Origin: an uncultured Clostridia bacterium
GTDB lineage: Bacteria; Bacillota; Clostridia; Oscillospirales; Acutalibacteraceae
DNA: 38,528 bases
Reading direction: 5' to 3'
Assembly (NCBI GenBank): GCA_937880805.1
Contig: CALGRR010000071.1
Coordinates: 1-38,528, forward strand
Below the pieces are notes generated by a model that saw nothing but the letters and a program-made list of their open reading frames with translations, had not been told where the DNA came from and did not search any database. Positions 20,381 to 29,738 of this stretch are shown here, piece after piece (the stretch's first letter is position 1; each line of letters starts with the position of its first letter). The position numbers and the translations under genes are program-made.

Positions 20381-22624
20381 TTATTCAAAAGTAATCTGTT
20401 CACCCTCATCCTCCGTGCTGAGAAGGGCTCCTGCAGCGGGAAGATTTTTTGCTTTATATCTGTATGGCTTTGCAAATTCCCCATCATTATATTCACGGAC
20501 TGAAAGCACTCTCTGACCTTTTTTCAAAGTCATAACACCAACACCGATTGTATCCTTGGTTGTTTTCGGAAGTATAACGGCTGTGTTGATAAGAAGATGT
20601 CTGCCTGCACTTGAAACAACAACAAGCTCTTTATCTTCTTTGATATAAATTATCGAAGCTGCCGGTGATTTATCGGAAAATGCCTTGATAAGCTTTTTTC
20701 GTTTTGTTACAGTCTGGTATGCGTTCATATCAACCTTTGCAACCTTGCCGTTTTCAAAGAAGAAGAGCATATATCCGCTGTAATCTGAAGTCAGTGCCAT
20801 ATAAACGGGCACTTCTCCCTCTTCCATCTCAAGCTTCGCCGCTACATAATCGCCGAGTGAGCTTGCTTTGGAATCTTCAAAATTTGCTGCCCTCGTTTTA
20901 TAAACCTGGCATTTATTTGTAAAGAACAGAATTTCAACCGAATTTGTGGTTTCCGCCGTCTGGATTATCTCGTCACCGTCTTTAAGCTTATTGCTGTTGC
21001 TCATTCTGAGTGACTGGGGAGTTATCTTTTTGAAATATCCTTCACGGCTGAAGAAAATATGAACGGGATAATCCGGAATATCATCCTCTTCCTTTTCTTC
21101 CTCAATATCGGAATCATAAATTATTTCGGTTTTTCTGGGCTTTGCATATTTTTTGATTACTTCTTTGAGTTCAAAAATAATAATCTGCTTGATACGCTTG
21201 GGATTTGCAAGAATATCCTCAAGGTCGCTTATCGCTTTTTCAAGCTTCTCAATATCCTGCAAACGCTTAAGAATATATTCTTTATTGAGGTGACGAAGCT
21301 TTATTTCCGCAACATACTCAGCCTGAATTTTATCGATTTTAAATCCGATCATAAGGTTGGGAACAACGTCGCTTTCCTCTTCGGTGTTTCTGATAATCTT
21401 TATCGCTTTATCAATATCAAGAAGAATCTTTTCAAGACCGCGAAGAAGGTGAAGTCTGTCTTTTGCACGCTTCAAATCAAAAGCCGTTCTGCGTCTTACG
21501 CAGTCACTTCTGAAATCAATCCACTCATTTAAAAGCTCTTTAACGCCGAAAACTCTCGGATTTCCCTTTACAAGAACATTGAAATTGCATGAGAATGTAT
21601 CCTGAAGCGGGGTTGATGAATAAAGCTTCTTCATAAGCTTATCGGGATCGGTGCCTTTTTTAATATCGATTGTTATTTTAAGACCGTTCAAATCGGTTTC
21701 ATCACGAACATCGTTGATTTCTCTGATTGAACCGGCTTTTATTTTTTCAACAATCTTATCAATTATTGCCTCTGATGTTGTTGTGGGCGGGATTTCGGTA
21801 ATATCAATGCAACTGTTTGACTTATCATAGCTGTATCTCGCTCTTACCTTAAAGCCTCCCCTGCCCGTGCGATAAATTTCCTCGAATGTGTTTCTGTCAT
21901 AAACGAGCAATCCGCCGCCTGCAAAGTCGGGAGCAAGAAGAGTATCGGCAACATCGTGCTTTTGATTTTTCAAAAGCTCAATGGTTGTTTTGCAAACCTC
22001 TTCAAGATTAAATGAACATATTGAGCTCGCCATACCTGCGGCAATTCCGGTATTTGCATTAACAAGAATGCTGGGGAAATTTACCGGCAAAAGGCTCGGC
22101 TCTTTCATTGTATTATCAAAGTTATCCACCATATCAACGGTATCTTTATCAATATCGGTGAAAAACTCTGTGCATATTTTTTCAAGCTTTGCTTCGGTAT
22201 ATCTCGATGCAGCCCACATCATATCTCTTGAAAAAGCTTTACCAAAGTTACCTTTTGAATCAACATAGGGGTGCAGCAATGCTTCATAGCCCTTTGAAAG
22301 ACGCACCATAGTGTCATAAATCGCAGCATCGCCGTGGGGGTTAAGCTGCATAACCTGACCCACAATCTTTGCGGATTTTGCCCTCTGACCCGTTAAAAGA
22401 CCCATTTTATACATCATATATAGAATCTTGCGGTGTGAGGGCTTGAAGCCGTCAATTTCAGGAATTGCACGGCTCATAATTACACTCATCGCATAGGGCA
22501 TAAAGTTAACTTCAAGAGCATCGGTTATTTCCTGATTAACAATTTCACCCGCACCGAAAATATGCGTTTTATCATCAAGCTGGCGGAGAGAAGCCGTTAT
22601 ATCTTTTTTTGATTTTTTAGCCAT
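20381..22624 (-). CDS. parC: Type II topoisomerase subunit A (ParC/GyrA-like)
   Basis: 747 aa DNA breakage-reunion subunit. The catalytic tyrosine is Y142 (AASRYTEAKLE). Other marks are GFKPSHRKILYMM (61-71), NPHGDAAIYDTM (95-105) and GRGGFKVRARY. The residue matching E. coli GyrA Ser83 in the quinolone region is Ala100. A coiled-coil/tower region (about 390-500) is followed by a shortened six-bladed C-terminal wrapping domain without a clear GyrA box (QRRGGKG), which argues for topoisomerase IV or the divergent clostridial topoisomerase rather than gyrase. It is co-transcribed with the B subunit, 27 bp away. A separate gyrase is expected elsewhere in the genome. Confidence 0.85.
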   Translation of the reverse strand: MAKKSKKDITASLRQLDDKTHIFGAGEIVNQEITDALEVNFMPYAMSVIMSRAIPEIDGFKPSHRKILYMMYKMGLLTGQRAKSAKIVGQVMQLNPHGDAAIYDTMVRLSKGYEALLHPYVDSKGNFGKAFSRDMMWAASRYTEAKLEKICTEFFTDIDKDTVDMVDNFDNTMKEPSLLPVNFPSILVNANTGIAAGMASSICSFNLEEVCKTTIELLKNQKHDVADTLLAPDFAGGGLLVYDRNTFEEIYRTGRGGFKVRARYSYDKSNSCIDITEIPPTTTSEAIIDKIVEKIKAGSIREINDVRDETDLNGLKITIDIKKGTDPDKLMKKLYSSTPLQDTFSCNFNVLVKGNPRVFGVKELLNEWIDFRSDCVRRRTAFDLKRAKDRLHLLRGLEKILLDIDKAIKIIRNTEEESDVVPNLMIGFKIDKIQAEYVAEIKLRHLNKEYILKRLQDIEKLEKAISDLEDILANPKRIKQIIIFELKEVIKKYAKPRKTEIIYDSDIEEEKEEDDIPDYPVHIFFSREGYFKKITPQSLRMSNSNKLKDGDEIIQTAETTNSVEILFFTNKCQVYKTRAANFEDSKASSLGDYVAAKLEMEEGEVPVYMALTSDYSGYMLFFFENGKVAKVDMNAYQTVTKRKKLIKAFSDKSPAASIIYIKEDKELVVVSSAGRHLLINTAVILPKTTKDTIGVGVMTLKKGQRVLSVREYNDGEFAKPYRYKAKNLPAAGALLSTEDEGEQITFE

Positions 22625-22651
22625 ATTATTTATACTCCGTTATACTTAATT

Positions 22652-24640
22652 TTAAGAAACATCGGTTAAATCAATATAAAGATGACCGTTTTCGGATATA
22701 TAATCCTTTCTTCCTGCAAGATTATCACCAAGAAGCAGGTCAAACTTTTCTGCCGTTTCCTTTGCGAAAGAGGGTTCAATTTTAATCAGACGGCGTGTTG
22801 AAGGATTCATTGTTGTAAGTGACATCATATCGGGGTCGTTTTCACCAAGGCCCTTTGAACGCTGAACGGTATATTTTTTGTTGCCTATCTGAGCAACAAC
22901 ATCCGATTTTTCTTTTTCTGTGTAAGCAAACCACGTTTCATCGCCGCAGTTGATTTCATAAAGCGGAGATTCTGCAATAAACACCTTGCCCTCGTGAATA
23001 AGCGTGGGCATAAGTCTGTAAATCATTGTTAATATAAGCGTTCTGATATGGAATCCGTCAACATCGGCATCGGTACAAATTATAATCTTGCTCCAGCGAA
23101 GCAAATCAAGATTAAACGAAACCATATCCTTGCCTGCTTTTTTCTTGCCTTCGATTTCAACGCCGCAGCCGATAACTTTTATTAAATCAGTTATAATATC
23201 GCTTTTAAATATACGGTCGTATTCAGATTTAAGGCAGTTAAGAATCTTACCTCTGACGGGAATTATAGCCTGAAACTCCGAATTTCTCGACTGCTTACAA
23301 GCACCGAGAGCCGAATCACCCTCAACGATGAAAAGCTCACGGATTTCAGGGTCCTTGCTTCGGCAGTCAACAAACTTCTGAATTCTGTTTGTAAGATTGC
23401 CAACATTCTGAATAAGTGATTCTTTAATGCCCTGACGGGTTTTTTCCGCCTTAATACGGCTTCTCATATTGATAAGAACCTGATTGCCGATTTTTTCAGC
23501 CTCAATCGGGTTTTCAATGAAATAAATTTCAAGCTGATGCTTGATAAATTCAGTCATTGCATCCTGAATGAATTTATTCGTTATAGCTTTTTTTGTCTGG
23601 TTGGCATAAGAAGTCTGCGTTGAGAATGACGAAATAACAAGAACAAGACAGTCTTCAATATCCTGGAAGGTTATTTTGCTGTCGCTCTTCTGATATTTAC
23701 CGCTTTGTTTAAGGTATGAATCAATCTGAGCAACAAATCCGAGCCTTGTCGCTTTATCGGGTGAACCGCCGTTTTCAAGAAAGCTTGAATTATGATAGAA
23801 TTCTTTAAGCTGAACTTTGTTTGAAAATGCAACGGAAATGTTGATTTTGAGCTTATAATCATCCAAATCCTCACGGTCTCTGCCCACACGGTCACCGTGC
23901 CAGGTCTGAACGGTTGTGAGCGAATCCTCGCCGATTATCTCTTTAACATAATCTTCAATTCCGTTTTCATAAAGATATTCATAGGTTTCAAAGGATTTGC
24001 CAACCTGATTTTTAAGAATAAACTTTACGCCCGCATTAACAACGGCCTGCTTTTTCAATGTATCCTGAAAATATTCAAGAGGAATATCAATATCGGTGAA
24101 AACCTCAAGGTCAGGTCTCCATTTGATTCTTGTGCCCGTATCTTTCTTTGAATATTCTTCCTTCACCATATCGCCGACTATGAAGCCTTTTTCAAAATTA
24201 AGAAGGTATCTGTAGCCGCCTGCGTGAACTTCCGCTTCCATATATTCGGATGCAAACTGTGTTGAGCAAAGTCCGAGTCCGTTAAGACCGAGCGAATATT
24301 CATAACTGCCGTTATTGTTGGTATCATACTTGCTTCCGGCATACATTTCGCAGAAGGCAAGCTCCCAGTTATAACGCTGCTCTTTTTTATTATAATCAAC
24401 GGGCAGACCTCTTCCGAAATCCTGAACCTCGATAGACTTATCGGAATAAAGAGTGATAATTATTTTAATACCGAAGCCCTCTCTTGCCTCATCAATAGAG
24501 TTTGAAATTATTTCAAAAGCGGCATGCTGGCAGCCGTCAAGCCCGTCGGAGCCGAAAATAACGGCAGGTCTTTTTCTTACCTTATCGGGGCCTTTCAGCA
24601 AAGTCATACTTTCATTATTATATTCGGGTTTTTTAGCCAT
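22652..24640 (-). CDS. parE: Type II topoisomerase subunit B (ParE/GyrB-like)
   Basis: 662 aa from the chosen start (MAKKPEYN). It has a GHKL ATPase domain: HAAFEIISNSIDEAREG, VQDFGRGLPVD and GLNGLGLCSTQFAS. Transducer and TOPRIM domains follow: LFIVEGDSALGACKQSRN, IIPVRGKILN, IICTDADVDGFHIRTL, and the C-terminal QRSKGLGENDPDMM. The frame runs on to 24718, but the ATG at 24640 with GGGAGG about 9 nt upstream starts the normal ParE/GyrB N-terminus. The pairing with the ParC-like gene suggests topoisomerase IV, though the product could also be annotated GyrB. All active-site motifs are intact. Confidence 0.88.
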   Translation of the reverse strand: MAKKPEYNNESMTLLKGPDKVRKRPAVIFGSDGLDGCQHAAFEIISNSIDEAREGFGIKIIITLYSDKSIEVQDFGRGLPVDYNKKEQRYNWELAFCEMYAGSKYDTNNNGSYEYSLGLNGLGLCSTQFASEYMEAEVHAGGYRYLLNFEKGFIVGDMVKEEYSKKDTGTRIKWRPDLEVFTDIDIPLEYFQDTLKKQAVVNAGVKFILKNQVGKSFETYEYLYENGIEDYVKEIIGEDSLTTVQTWHGDRVGRDREDLDDYKLKINISVAFSNKVQLKEFYHNSSFLENGGSPDKATRLGFVAQIDSYLKQSGKYQKSDSKITFQDIEDCLVLVISSFSTQTSYANQTKKAITNKFIQDAMTEFIKHQLEIYFIENPIEAEKIGNQVLINMRSRIKAEKTRQGIKESLIQNVGNLTNRIQKFVDCRSKDPEIRELFIVEGDSALGACKQSRNSEFQAIIPVRGKILNCLKSEYDRIFKSDIITDLIKVIGCGVEIEGKKKAGKDMVSFNLDLLRWSKIIICTDADVDGFHIRTLILTMIYRLMPTLIHEGKVFIAESPLYEINCGDETWFAYTEKEKSDVVAQIGNKKYTVQRSKGLGENDPDMMSLTTMNPSTRRLIKIEPSFAKETAEKFDLLLGDNLAGRKDYISENGHLYIDLTDVS

Positions 24641-24749
24641 TCGGTCAATCCTCCCAAATTCCGCAAATTTTACCGATACAATTATACCACATATTGAAGC
24701 AATGTCAAGAAAAAACACAAGTTATTGATTGTAAAATAAAGCAAAAAAA

Positions 24750-24769
24750 CCAGGCTTTTTGAAGCCTGG
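24750..24769 (-). terminator. Strong Rho-independent terminator
   Basis: 8 bp stem CCAGGCTT / AAGCCTGG with a TTTTG-type loop, followed on the minus strand by a run of seven T. It closes the operon from tmk to the small anchored protein before the topoisomerase operon begins. Confidence 0.9.
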
Positions 24770-24779
24770 CTTTCAACAA

Positions 24780-25118
24780 TTAAAATATAACTGATTTTTT
24801 CTTTCCGTTTTTATTAACCGGATGCTCTTTTATACGAACAACATAATCAAAATTGATTACCTCTTCGCCGTCTTTTGTTCTGATGCTGAGCCAATTATCT
24901 TCAACGGAAATTATATTGCACTCGATGGCTGATAAATTGCTGTTGGAAGTATAAACTATGCAATCCTTTCCGATATATTTATTGAAAATATCACTCATAT
25001 CCAAAACTCCTCTTCTCTTTCTTTTTTTAATAATCCTCCTGATATTATTATTCTTCTCTTCACGAAAAATGAAAAATAAAATCAAAAAAAGGATAATAAT
25101 CGGCAAGTAGCTGCTCAA
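24780..25118 (-). CDS. Small membrane-anchored protein with SH3/LSm-like domain
   Basis: 112 aa, not recognised by name. One N-terminal membrane helix (about 4-19, YLPIIILFLILFFIF) is followed by a basic linker KKRKRRG and a small beta-rich domain (about 45-100; CIVYTSNSNLSAIECNIISVEDNWLSIRTKDGEE) resembling SH3/LSm-like folds. The TTG start at 25118 overlaps the U32 stop (TTGA) and uses GGGCGGTG inside the upstream gene; alternatively the ATG at 24998 (MSDIFNKY) would give only the soluble domain. Last gene of its operon. Confidence 0.6.
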   Translation of the reverse strand: MSSYLPIIILFLILFFIFREEKNNNIRRIIKKRKRRGVLDMSDIFNKYIGKDCIVYTSNSNLSAIECNIISVEDNWLSIRTKDGEEVINFDYVVRIKEHPVNKNGKKKSVIF

Positions 25119-26365
25119 AGAATAACACCGCCCTTGCGTTGCATGCGGAGATATGCACCCTTCGGAACCTCAACGGGGCAATCAAAGCTCAATGCCATCA
25201 TCGGATGCGGTGCGTTTTCTATCAATTCACCGTCTGCGTTTTTAAGATTCTGAACTTTAACCTTTATCGGTTCAACGCCTTTAATCATTATTTCAAGCTC
25301 ATCACCTTCAAAAAAACGGTTTCTTTGCGATGCATATAATACACCGTTTTTCCAATCTTCAGCTATTGCGGCAACATCCCATTCTCTCACATAACCGCCG
25401 TTATAGAAAATCTGAGCATCATCCATAGGCGTTGAGAAATAAAACCCCGTGCAATACTGACGGTTGCTTGCTTTTCTGACCTCATCAATTATCCATTTAT
25501 CAGGAACGAAATCTTCGGCAAAGCCTGATTTCTCATATGCATCAAGTGCACATCTGTAGGCATTAACCGACACAGCTGTATAATAAGCTGATTTGGCTCT
25601 GCCTTCAATTTTAAAGCTGTTTATTCCTGCTTTGACCAATTCAGGAATATGCTCAATAAGACACATATCCCTTGAATTCATTATATATGTACCGGTGTTA
25701 TCCTGCTCAACGGGGAAATATTCTCCGGGTCTTTTTTCTTCAACAAGTGAATAATGCCATCTGCAGGGCTGTGCACAGTCTCCCCTGTTGGAATCTCTGC
25801 TCGTCATATAATTTGAAAGCAGGCATCTGCCGGAAAAAGAAACGCACATTGCACCGTGAACAAAGCATTCGATTTCAAGATCAGCAGGTGTTTTTGCTCT
25901 TATTCCTGCTATCTCTTCAAGTGAGAGCTCACGGGCTGTAACAATTCTTTTTGCACCCATATTATAAAAAGCGTTAGCTGCGGCATAGTTGGTTATGCCC
26001 GCCTGGGTTGAAATATGAATTTCAACATTCGGGGCATACTTCTGAACAAGCTGCATAACACCTATATCGGTTACAATAAATGCATCAACACCGCAGTCAG
26101 CCGCAAATTCAAGAAACTGAGGAAGAAAAGAAAGCTCATTGTTTCTCGGAACAGTATTGCAGGTTAAATAAACCTTAGCCCCTTTTGAATGGGCATAGCT
26201 GCATGCTTCCCTGAGGCTTTCTCCGCCAAAACTTGCAGCCGCTGTTCTCATTCCGAAGCAATCAGAGCCGAGATACACAGCGTCAGCACCGTATTCTATT
26301 GCAGCTTCAAGGCGTTCTTTATCGCCTGCCGGAGCAAGAAGCTCCGGCTTAATAATAAAACTCAT
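25115..26365 (-). CDS. U32 family peptidase / RlhA-TrhP-like protein
   Basis: 416 aa. U32 family: LLAPAGDKERLEAAIEYGADAVYLGS at the N-terminus, the family signature IECFVHGAMCVSFSGRCLLSNY, the cysteine-rich SNRGDCAQPCRW, and NSFKIEGRAKSAYY. The four conserved cysteines suggest the Fe-S-associated hydroxylase subfamily (TrhP/RlhA-type tRNA or 23S rRNA hydroxylation), with collagenase-like naming being historical. The ATG at 26365 has GGAG 6 nt upstream; a TTG at 26377 is rejected. In Firmicutes this gene commonly sits near mltG, as here. Confidence 0.9.
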   Translation of the reverse strand: MSFIIKPELLAPAGDKERLEAAIEYGADAVYLGSDCFGMRTAAASFGGESLREACSYAHSKGAKVYLTCNTVPRNNELSFLPQFLEFAADCGVDAFIVTDIGVMQLVQKYAPNVEIHISTQAGITNYAAANAFYNMGAKRIVTARELSLEEIAGIRAKTPADLEIECFVHGAMCVSFSGRCLLSNYMTSRDSNRGDCAQPCRWHYSLVEEKRPGEYFPVEQDNTGTYIMNSRDMCLIEHIPELVKAGINSFKIEGRAKSAYYTAVSVNAYRCALDAYEKSGFAEDFVPDKWIIDEVRKASNRQYCTGFYFSTPMDDAQIFYNGGYVREWDVAAIAEDWKNGVLYASQRNRFFEGDELEIMIKGVEPIKVKVQNLKNADGELIENAPHPMMALSFDCPVEVPKGAYLRMQRKGGVIL

Positions 26366-26383
26366 ACTAAACTCCAAAATCTG

Positions 26384-27754
26384 TTATCTGCTGTTTGCTT
26401 TAAGAACAAGAATTCCGTTTGAATCGTGTTCAGACTGTGTTTTAGCCATATAAATCTGACCGAACTTATCGTGTCTGAAGAAATAATAATCCGTATCATC
26501 GGGGAAAAGAGCAGCATTTATTGCATCGTCACCAGGATTGCATATCGGTCCGGGAGGAAGTCCCTGAACATAATAGGTATTATATTTCTGCTCATACATT
26601 ATTGCATCCGCTTCGCTTACGTTGGGAGCAACATAATTCTTGATATAGTTTGCCGTTGAATTGCAGCCGAGGGTAGGCCATGAAACGGAGCGTCTGAGTC
26701 TGTTATGAATAACCGATGAAATAAGTCCCATCTGCTCCTCATTTGCCGCCTCACGCTGGATAATTGAAGCAATAATAATTATTTCATCCCTTGAATATCC
26801 GAGCTTTTTACGCTGCTCTTCGTATTCATCAGTCCATCTTGATTCAGTGTTGCTGAGGAATTTTCTTATTACGCTGTTGGGGTCGCTTCCTTCATAGAAT
26901 TCATAGGTATCGGGATAAAAATATCCTTCAAGAGAAAAAGTTCTGCCCGAATTATTGGGAATTTCCGAAACAAAATCATTTTCAAATGTTGTTCCCTGAA
27001 GTGAAGCGATAAGCTTATCTTTGCTGCAAACGCCGTATTTATCAAGTCTTTCAAACATCTGATAGATTGTCCAGCCTTCGGGGAAAGCAAGTGATACGGT
27101 ATCTGCTGATTTACGAATCTCTTTGAATTCGGTCAAATATCCCTCAAGACCGAGATTCTTCTGAACATAATAAACACCGCTTAAATAAGTGGGAGGACCG
27201 GGCTTTTTCTCTTTATTGAGATTTTTGAACCAATCCATTGCAGAATAAAAAATCTTACAAAATGTTTCCTGCTTAACAAGACCGTTATCGCCGAGAATTT
27301 CAATTATTTCATTTGTTGTTGCGTCACTCGGAATGTTAACCGTTACTATTTCATCACTTCTTGTTATCGCAAGCACATCGTTTATGCAGGAAATGGCAAT
27401 AGCAGATAATGCAACGGTAAATATCAGCACAACAGAGCAGAAAACGGCAACAAAAGAGTTAATCTGCTTTTTTATTTTTGAAGATGCAGGCTTTTTAACA
27501 GCCACGGTTTTCTTTTCCTGGGCAGAATTATATTTCACGGGTTTTCGGTTTGAAAAATATATTTCGCCCTTATATTTCGGCTGTTCATCAACATATGATT
27601 CGGGTGCATCAAAATCTTCGATATGAACCTCAAACTTTTTCTTTTCGGGCACAACCGGAGGAGGAACAAGTTTATCAAGCTCCTCGGGATTGAGAAAGCC
27701 GTCATCTTCAATATTCACTTTGAAAAGATCTTTTTTGTTATTATCATTATTCAT
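26384..27754 (-). CDS. mltG: Endolytic murein transglycosylase MltG
   Basis: 456 aa YceG-family membrane enzyme that cuts nascent glycan strands. Long acidic cytoplasmic N-terminus (about 1-95), one membrane helix (about 96-122), a LysM-like region (VTVNIPSDATTNEIIEIL) and the catalytic domain with ASIIQREAANEEQM near residue 330 (the Glu is the likely catalytic acid), GLPPGPICNPGDDAI and YYFFRHDKFGQIYMAKTQSEH. It lies between the U32 peptidase and the 5-formyl-THF cyclo-ligase in one operon. Confidence 0.94.
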   Translation of the reverse strand: MNNDNNKKDLFKVNIEDDGFLNPEELDKLVPPPVVPEKKKFEVHIEDFDAPESYVDEQPKYKGEIYFSNRKPVKYNSAQEKKTVAVKKPASSKIKKQINSFVAVFCSVVLIFTVALSAIAISCINDVLAITRSDEIVTVNIPSDATTNEIIEILGDNGLVKQETFCKIFYSAMDWFKNLNKEKKPGPPTYLSGVYYVQKNLGLEGYLTEFKEIRKSADTVSLAFPEGWTIYQMFERLDKYGVCSKDKLIASLQGTTFENDFVSEIPNNSGRTFSLEGYFYPDTYEFYEGSDPNSVIRKFLSNTESRWTDEYEEQRKKLGYSRDEIIIIASIIQREAANEEQMGLISSVIHNRLRRSVSWPTLGCNSTANYIKNYVAPNVSEADAIMYEQKYNTYYVQGLPPGPICNPGDDAINAALFPDDTDYYFFRHDKFGQIYMAKTQSEHDSNGILVLKANSR

Positions 27755-27773
27755 ATGTAGAAACCTCCCGATT

Positions 27774-28340
27774 TCAGAGTTTTCTTCTAATAATATTTTT
27801 CTCGGTGATTACCGCATCAACCGCTTTATCATAGTTTTCAGACGGAAGCTCGGTTGTCAGGCAAGCCTCATAGGTTATTCCAAGCTTAAATATCTCTTTA
27901 CCGCTGAGAAATCTGTCATAGAATCCGCCGCCGTATCCGAGACGGCAGCCTTTCAAATCAAAAGAAAGTGCGGGAACAATGCAGATGCAGCTTTCAAAAT
28001 CAACAAGCGGCATTTTATCTGACACATCAACAGTCGGAATACCGAACGCACCGTCAACAAGTTCACCGGAGTCTTTCAGCCGATAAAAGAGCATATCTTT
28101 ATTTTTGCAATACGGTACATAAACAGTTTTACCGATTTTCAGCAAATAATCAATAAAATTTCTTGTATCAGGCTCATCCTTAACCGAAACATAACACAAT
28201 ACTTTTTCAAAATCATTAATTATTTGTGAACTGATTATATTATTGATAATCTTTCCGTCATAATCAGTCTTTATATCCGATGGGATTGATTTTCTTATAT
28301 CCGAAAAGATTTTTCTCGCTTTTGTTTTACTTATGAACAT
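27774..28340 (-). CDS. 5-formyltetrahydrofolate cyclo-ligase
   Basis: 188 aa. Converts 5-formyl-THF to 5,10-methenyl-THF with ATP. Marks: basic N-terminus KTKARKIFSDIRKSIP, VLCYVSVKDEPDTRNFI (substrate side), and the glycine-rich ATP motif GCRLGYGGGFYDRFL near 127-141. Normal length. Its ATG overlaps the 3' end of the DJ-1/PfpI gene by 10 bp and it sits 19 bp ahead of mltG, so it belongs to the same operon. The enzyme recycles folate stores; the link to neighbouring tmk (dTMP) is plausible. Confidence 0.92.
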   Translation of the reverse strand: MFISKTKARKIFSDIRKSIPSDIKTDYDGKIINNIISSQIINDFEKVLCYVSVKDEPDTRNFIDYLLKIGKTVYVPYCKNKDMLFYRLKDSGELVDGAFGIPTVDVSDKMPLVDFESCICIVPALSFDLKGCRLGYGGGFYDRFLSGKEIFKLGITYEACLTTELPSENYDKAVDAVITEKNIIRRKL

Positions 28341-28873
28341 TGCAGTGTTGATTTCAGATTATCCGCAAATTCTCTGCCTTTAACGGCAGAAACGATTTCC
28401 AAGCCGAAATTAACGGCACTTCCCATCCCTTTTGCGGTTATGAATTTACCGTCTGTGCAAACAAAAGAATCAGAAACAACAGCACCCTTCAGCTCATCCT
28501 CAAACCCGGGAAAACAAACTGCATTTTTACCCGAAAGAAGATTTTTTCTGCCAAAAACTATAGGTGCGGCACAGATAGCACATAAATACTTATCATTCAG
28601 GCTGCAATAATCAATAAATTCATTGACTTTTTCGGATTTATATAAATTCTCGGTGCCGGGCATTCCACCGGGCAGAATTATACCTTCACAATTAGCTGAA
28701 GGTGCAATTTCACTCTCCGTTAAATCGCAAACAACAGTTATTCCGTGAGAACCCGTTATATTCTTTTTACCGATTCCAACACTTTTAATTTCAATTTTTG
28801 CCCTTCTTATAACATCAAGAGCAGCTATAGCTTCAACCTCTTCAAAGCCATCGGCAAAGAACATATAAAACAT
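28331..28873 (-). CDS. DJ-1/PfpI family protein
   Basis: 180 aa. ThiJ/PfpI fold: FADGFEEVEAIAALDVIRRA at the N-terminus with the conserved Glu, LPGGMPGTENLYKS, and the nucleophile elbow YLCAICAAPIVFG with the reactive Cys in AICAAP. These are the marks of DJ-1-type proteins (stress-linked deglycase/chaperone claims; true activity is unclear). The ATG at 28873 with AAAGGAG 8 nt upstream is chosen; the longer frame to 28942 would run into the GNAT gene. Operon member between the acetyltransferase and the cyclo-ligase. Confidence 0.9.
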   Translation of the reverse strand: MFYMFFADGFEEVEAIAALDVIRRAKIEIKSVGIGKKNITGSHGITVVCDLTESEIAPSANCEGIILPGGMPGTENLYKSEKVNEFIDYCSLNDKYLCAICAAPIVFGRKNLLSGKNAVCFPGFEDELKGAVVSDSFVCTDGKFITAKGMGSAVNFGLEIVSAVKGREFADNLKSTLQCS

Positions 28874-28886
28874 TTTTAAAACTCCT

Positions 28887-29738
28887 TTAATCCAATGTAA
28901 GCCCGAGATATGCATTGTTAAATTCATCAACCAAATAATCATATTCAGGGTTTACGGAAATTGCCATTGCTGAAAACTCAATTTCAAATTTTCCGTAATC
29001 AGTTTGATAATCAAACGGAAGATAAACTACCGCATAATCAGAATTTGTATGCTCCAATAAATAATTAAGTGCATCGGAAAAATCGCATTCAGCGAAAGCA
29101 AATTCCTTTACAGTTATTCCGGATTCATTTTTATTGTAAAGTGCATACCCTTTACACAAATTTATCACTTCGCCGCCGTAAAGAATTTGACTTTTACAGG
29201 CAAACTCTATTGAATCGTTATCCCATTCAAAACGGTTAAATCTTGAGAAAGCAAAATTCCTTTTTTTATAATAATCAGAAAACTTGTATTTATTGTTTTC
29301 GCTTTTATAATCCGTTAAGTCGGCTGCCTTTATATATAGTTTTTTTCTTGCAAAAACAGTTTTATACCCAAATCTTTCATAAAAATCAAAAAGTGTTTTT
29401 TCTCCGGGCATAAGACAAATAAAACACTTGTTTCTTTCTGAAGCCAGCAATTTTGCTTTTTCAAGAAGCTCTGCCATTATTCCCCTGCCCCTGCATTTCT
29501 TTGCAGTGCAAGCCGCATAAAGATAATATGAAGGATACTCTGCACCGTTGATTATCATATTGCCTTCAAGCAAAAACAGCATAGAAACCGCTTCTCCGCA
29601 GAATTCATATATTAATGTGTTTTCAGGCTTGAATTTATTATCAAGAAAAAAACGTATTTCTCTTTCTGAATCTCCGAAGGCTTCATTCCAAAGAGCTATT
29701 ATTCCGCTTATATCTTTATCTGTTGCAAGTCTGATCAT
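28887..29738 (-). CDS. GNAT family N-acetyltransferase
   Basis: 283 aa with an N-terminal GNAT domain: MIRLATDKDISGIIALWNEAFG, then the acetyl-CoA loop ACTAKKCRGRGIMAELLEKA (about 92-111; R/Q-x-x-G-x-G/A motif) and FICLMPGEKTLFDFYERFGY. A second, degenerate domain (about 150-280) follows, as in Eis-like or double-domain GNATs. Its ATG overlaps the tmk stop by ATGA. Acceptor substrate is unknown. Confidence 0.86.
   Translation of the reverse strand: MIRLATDKDISGIIALWNEAFGDSEREIRFFLDNKFKPENTLIYEFCGEAVSMLFLLEGNMIINGAEYPSYYLYAACTAKKCRGRGIMAELLEKAKLLASERNKCFICLMPGEKTLFDFYERFGYKTVFARKKLYIKAADLTDYKSENNKYKFSDYYKKRNFAFSRFNRFEWDNDSIEFACKSQILYGGEVINLCKGYALYNKNESGITVKEFAFAECDFSDALNYLLEHTNSDYAVVYLPFDYQTDYGKFEIEFSAMAISVNPEYDYLVDEFNNAYLGLTLD

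Noticed and set aside
21059..21532. 157-aa plus-strand frame within the ParC-like gene
   Set aside because: Antisense to a conserved coding region; composition (Phe/Leu/Asn) is that of a mirror frame and no start signals are seen.
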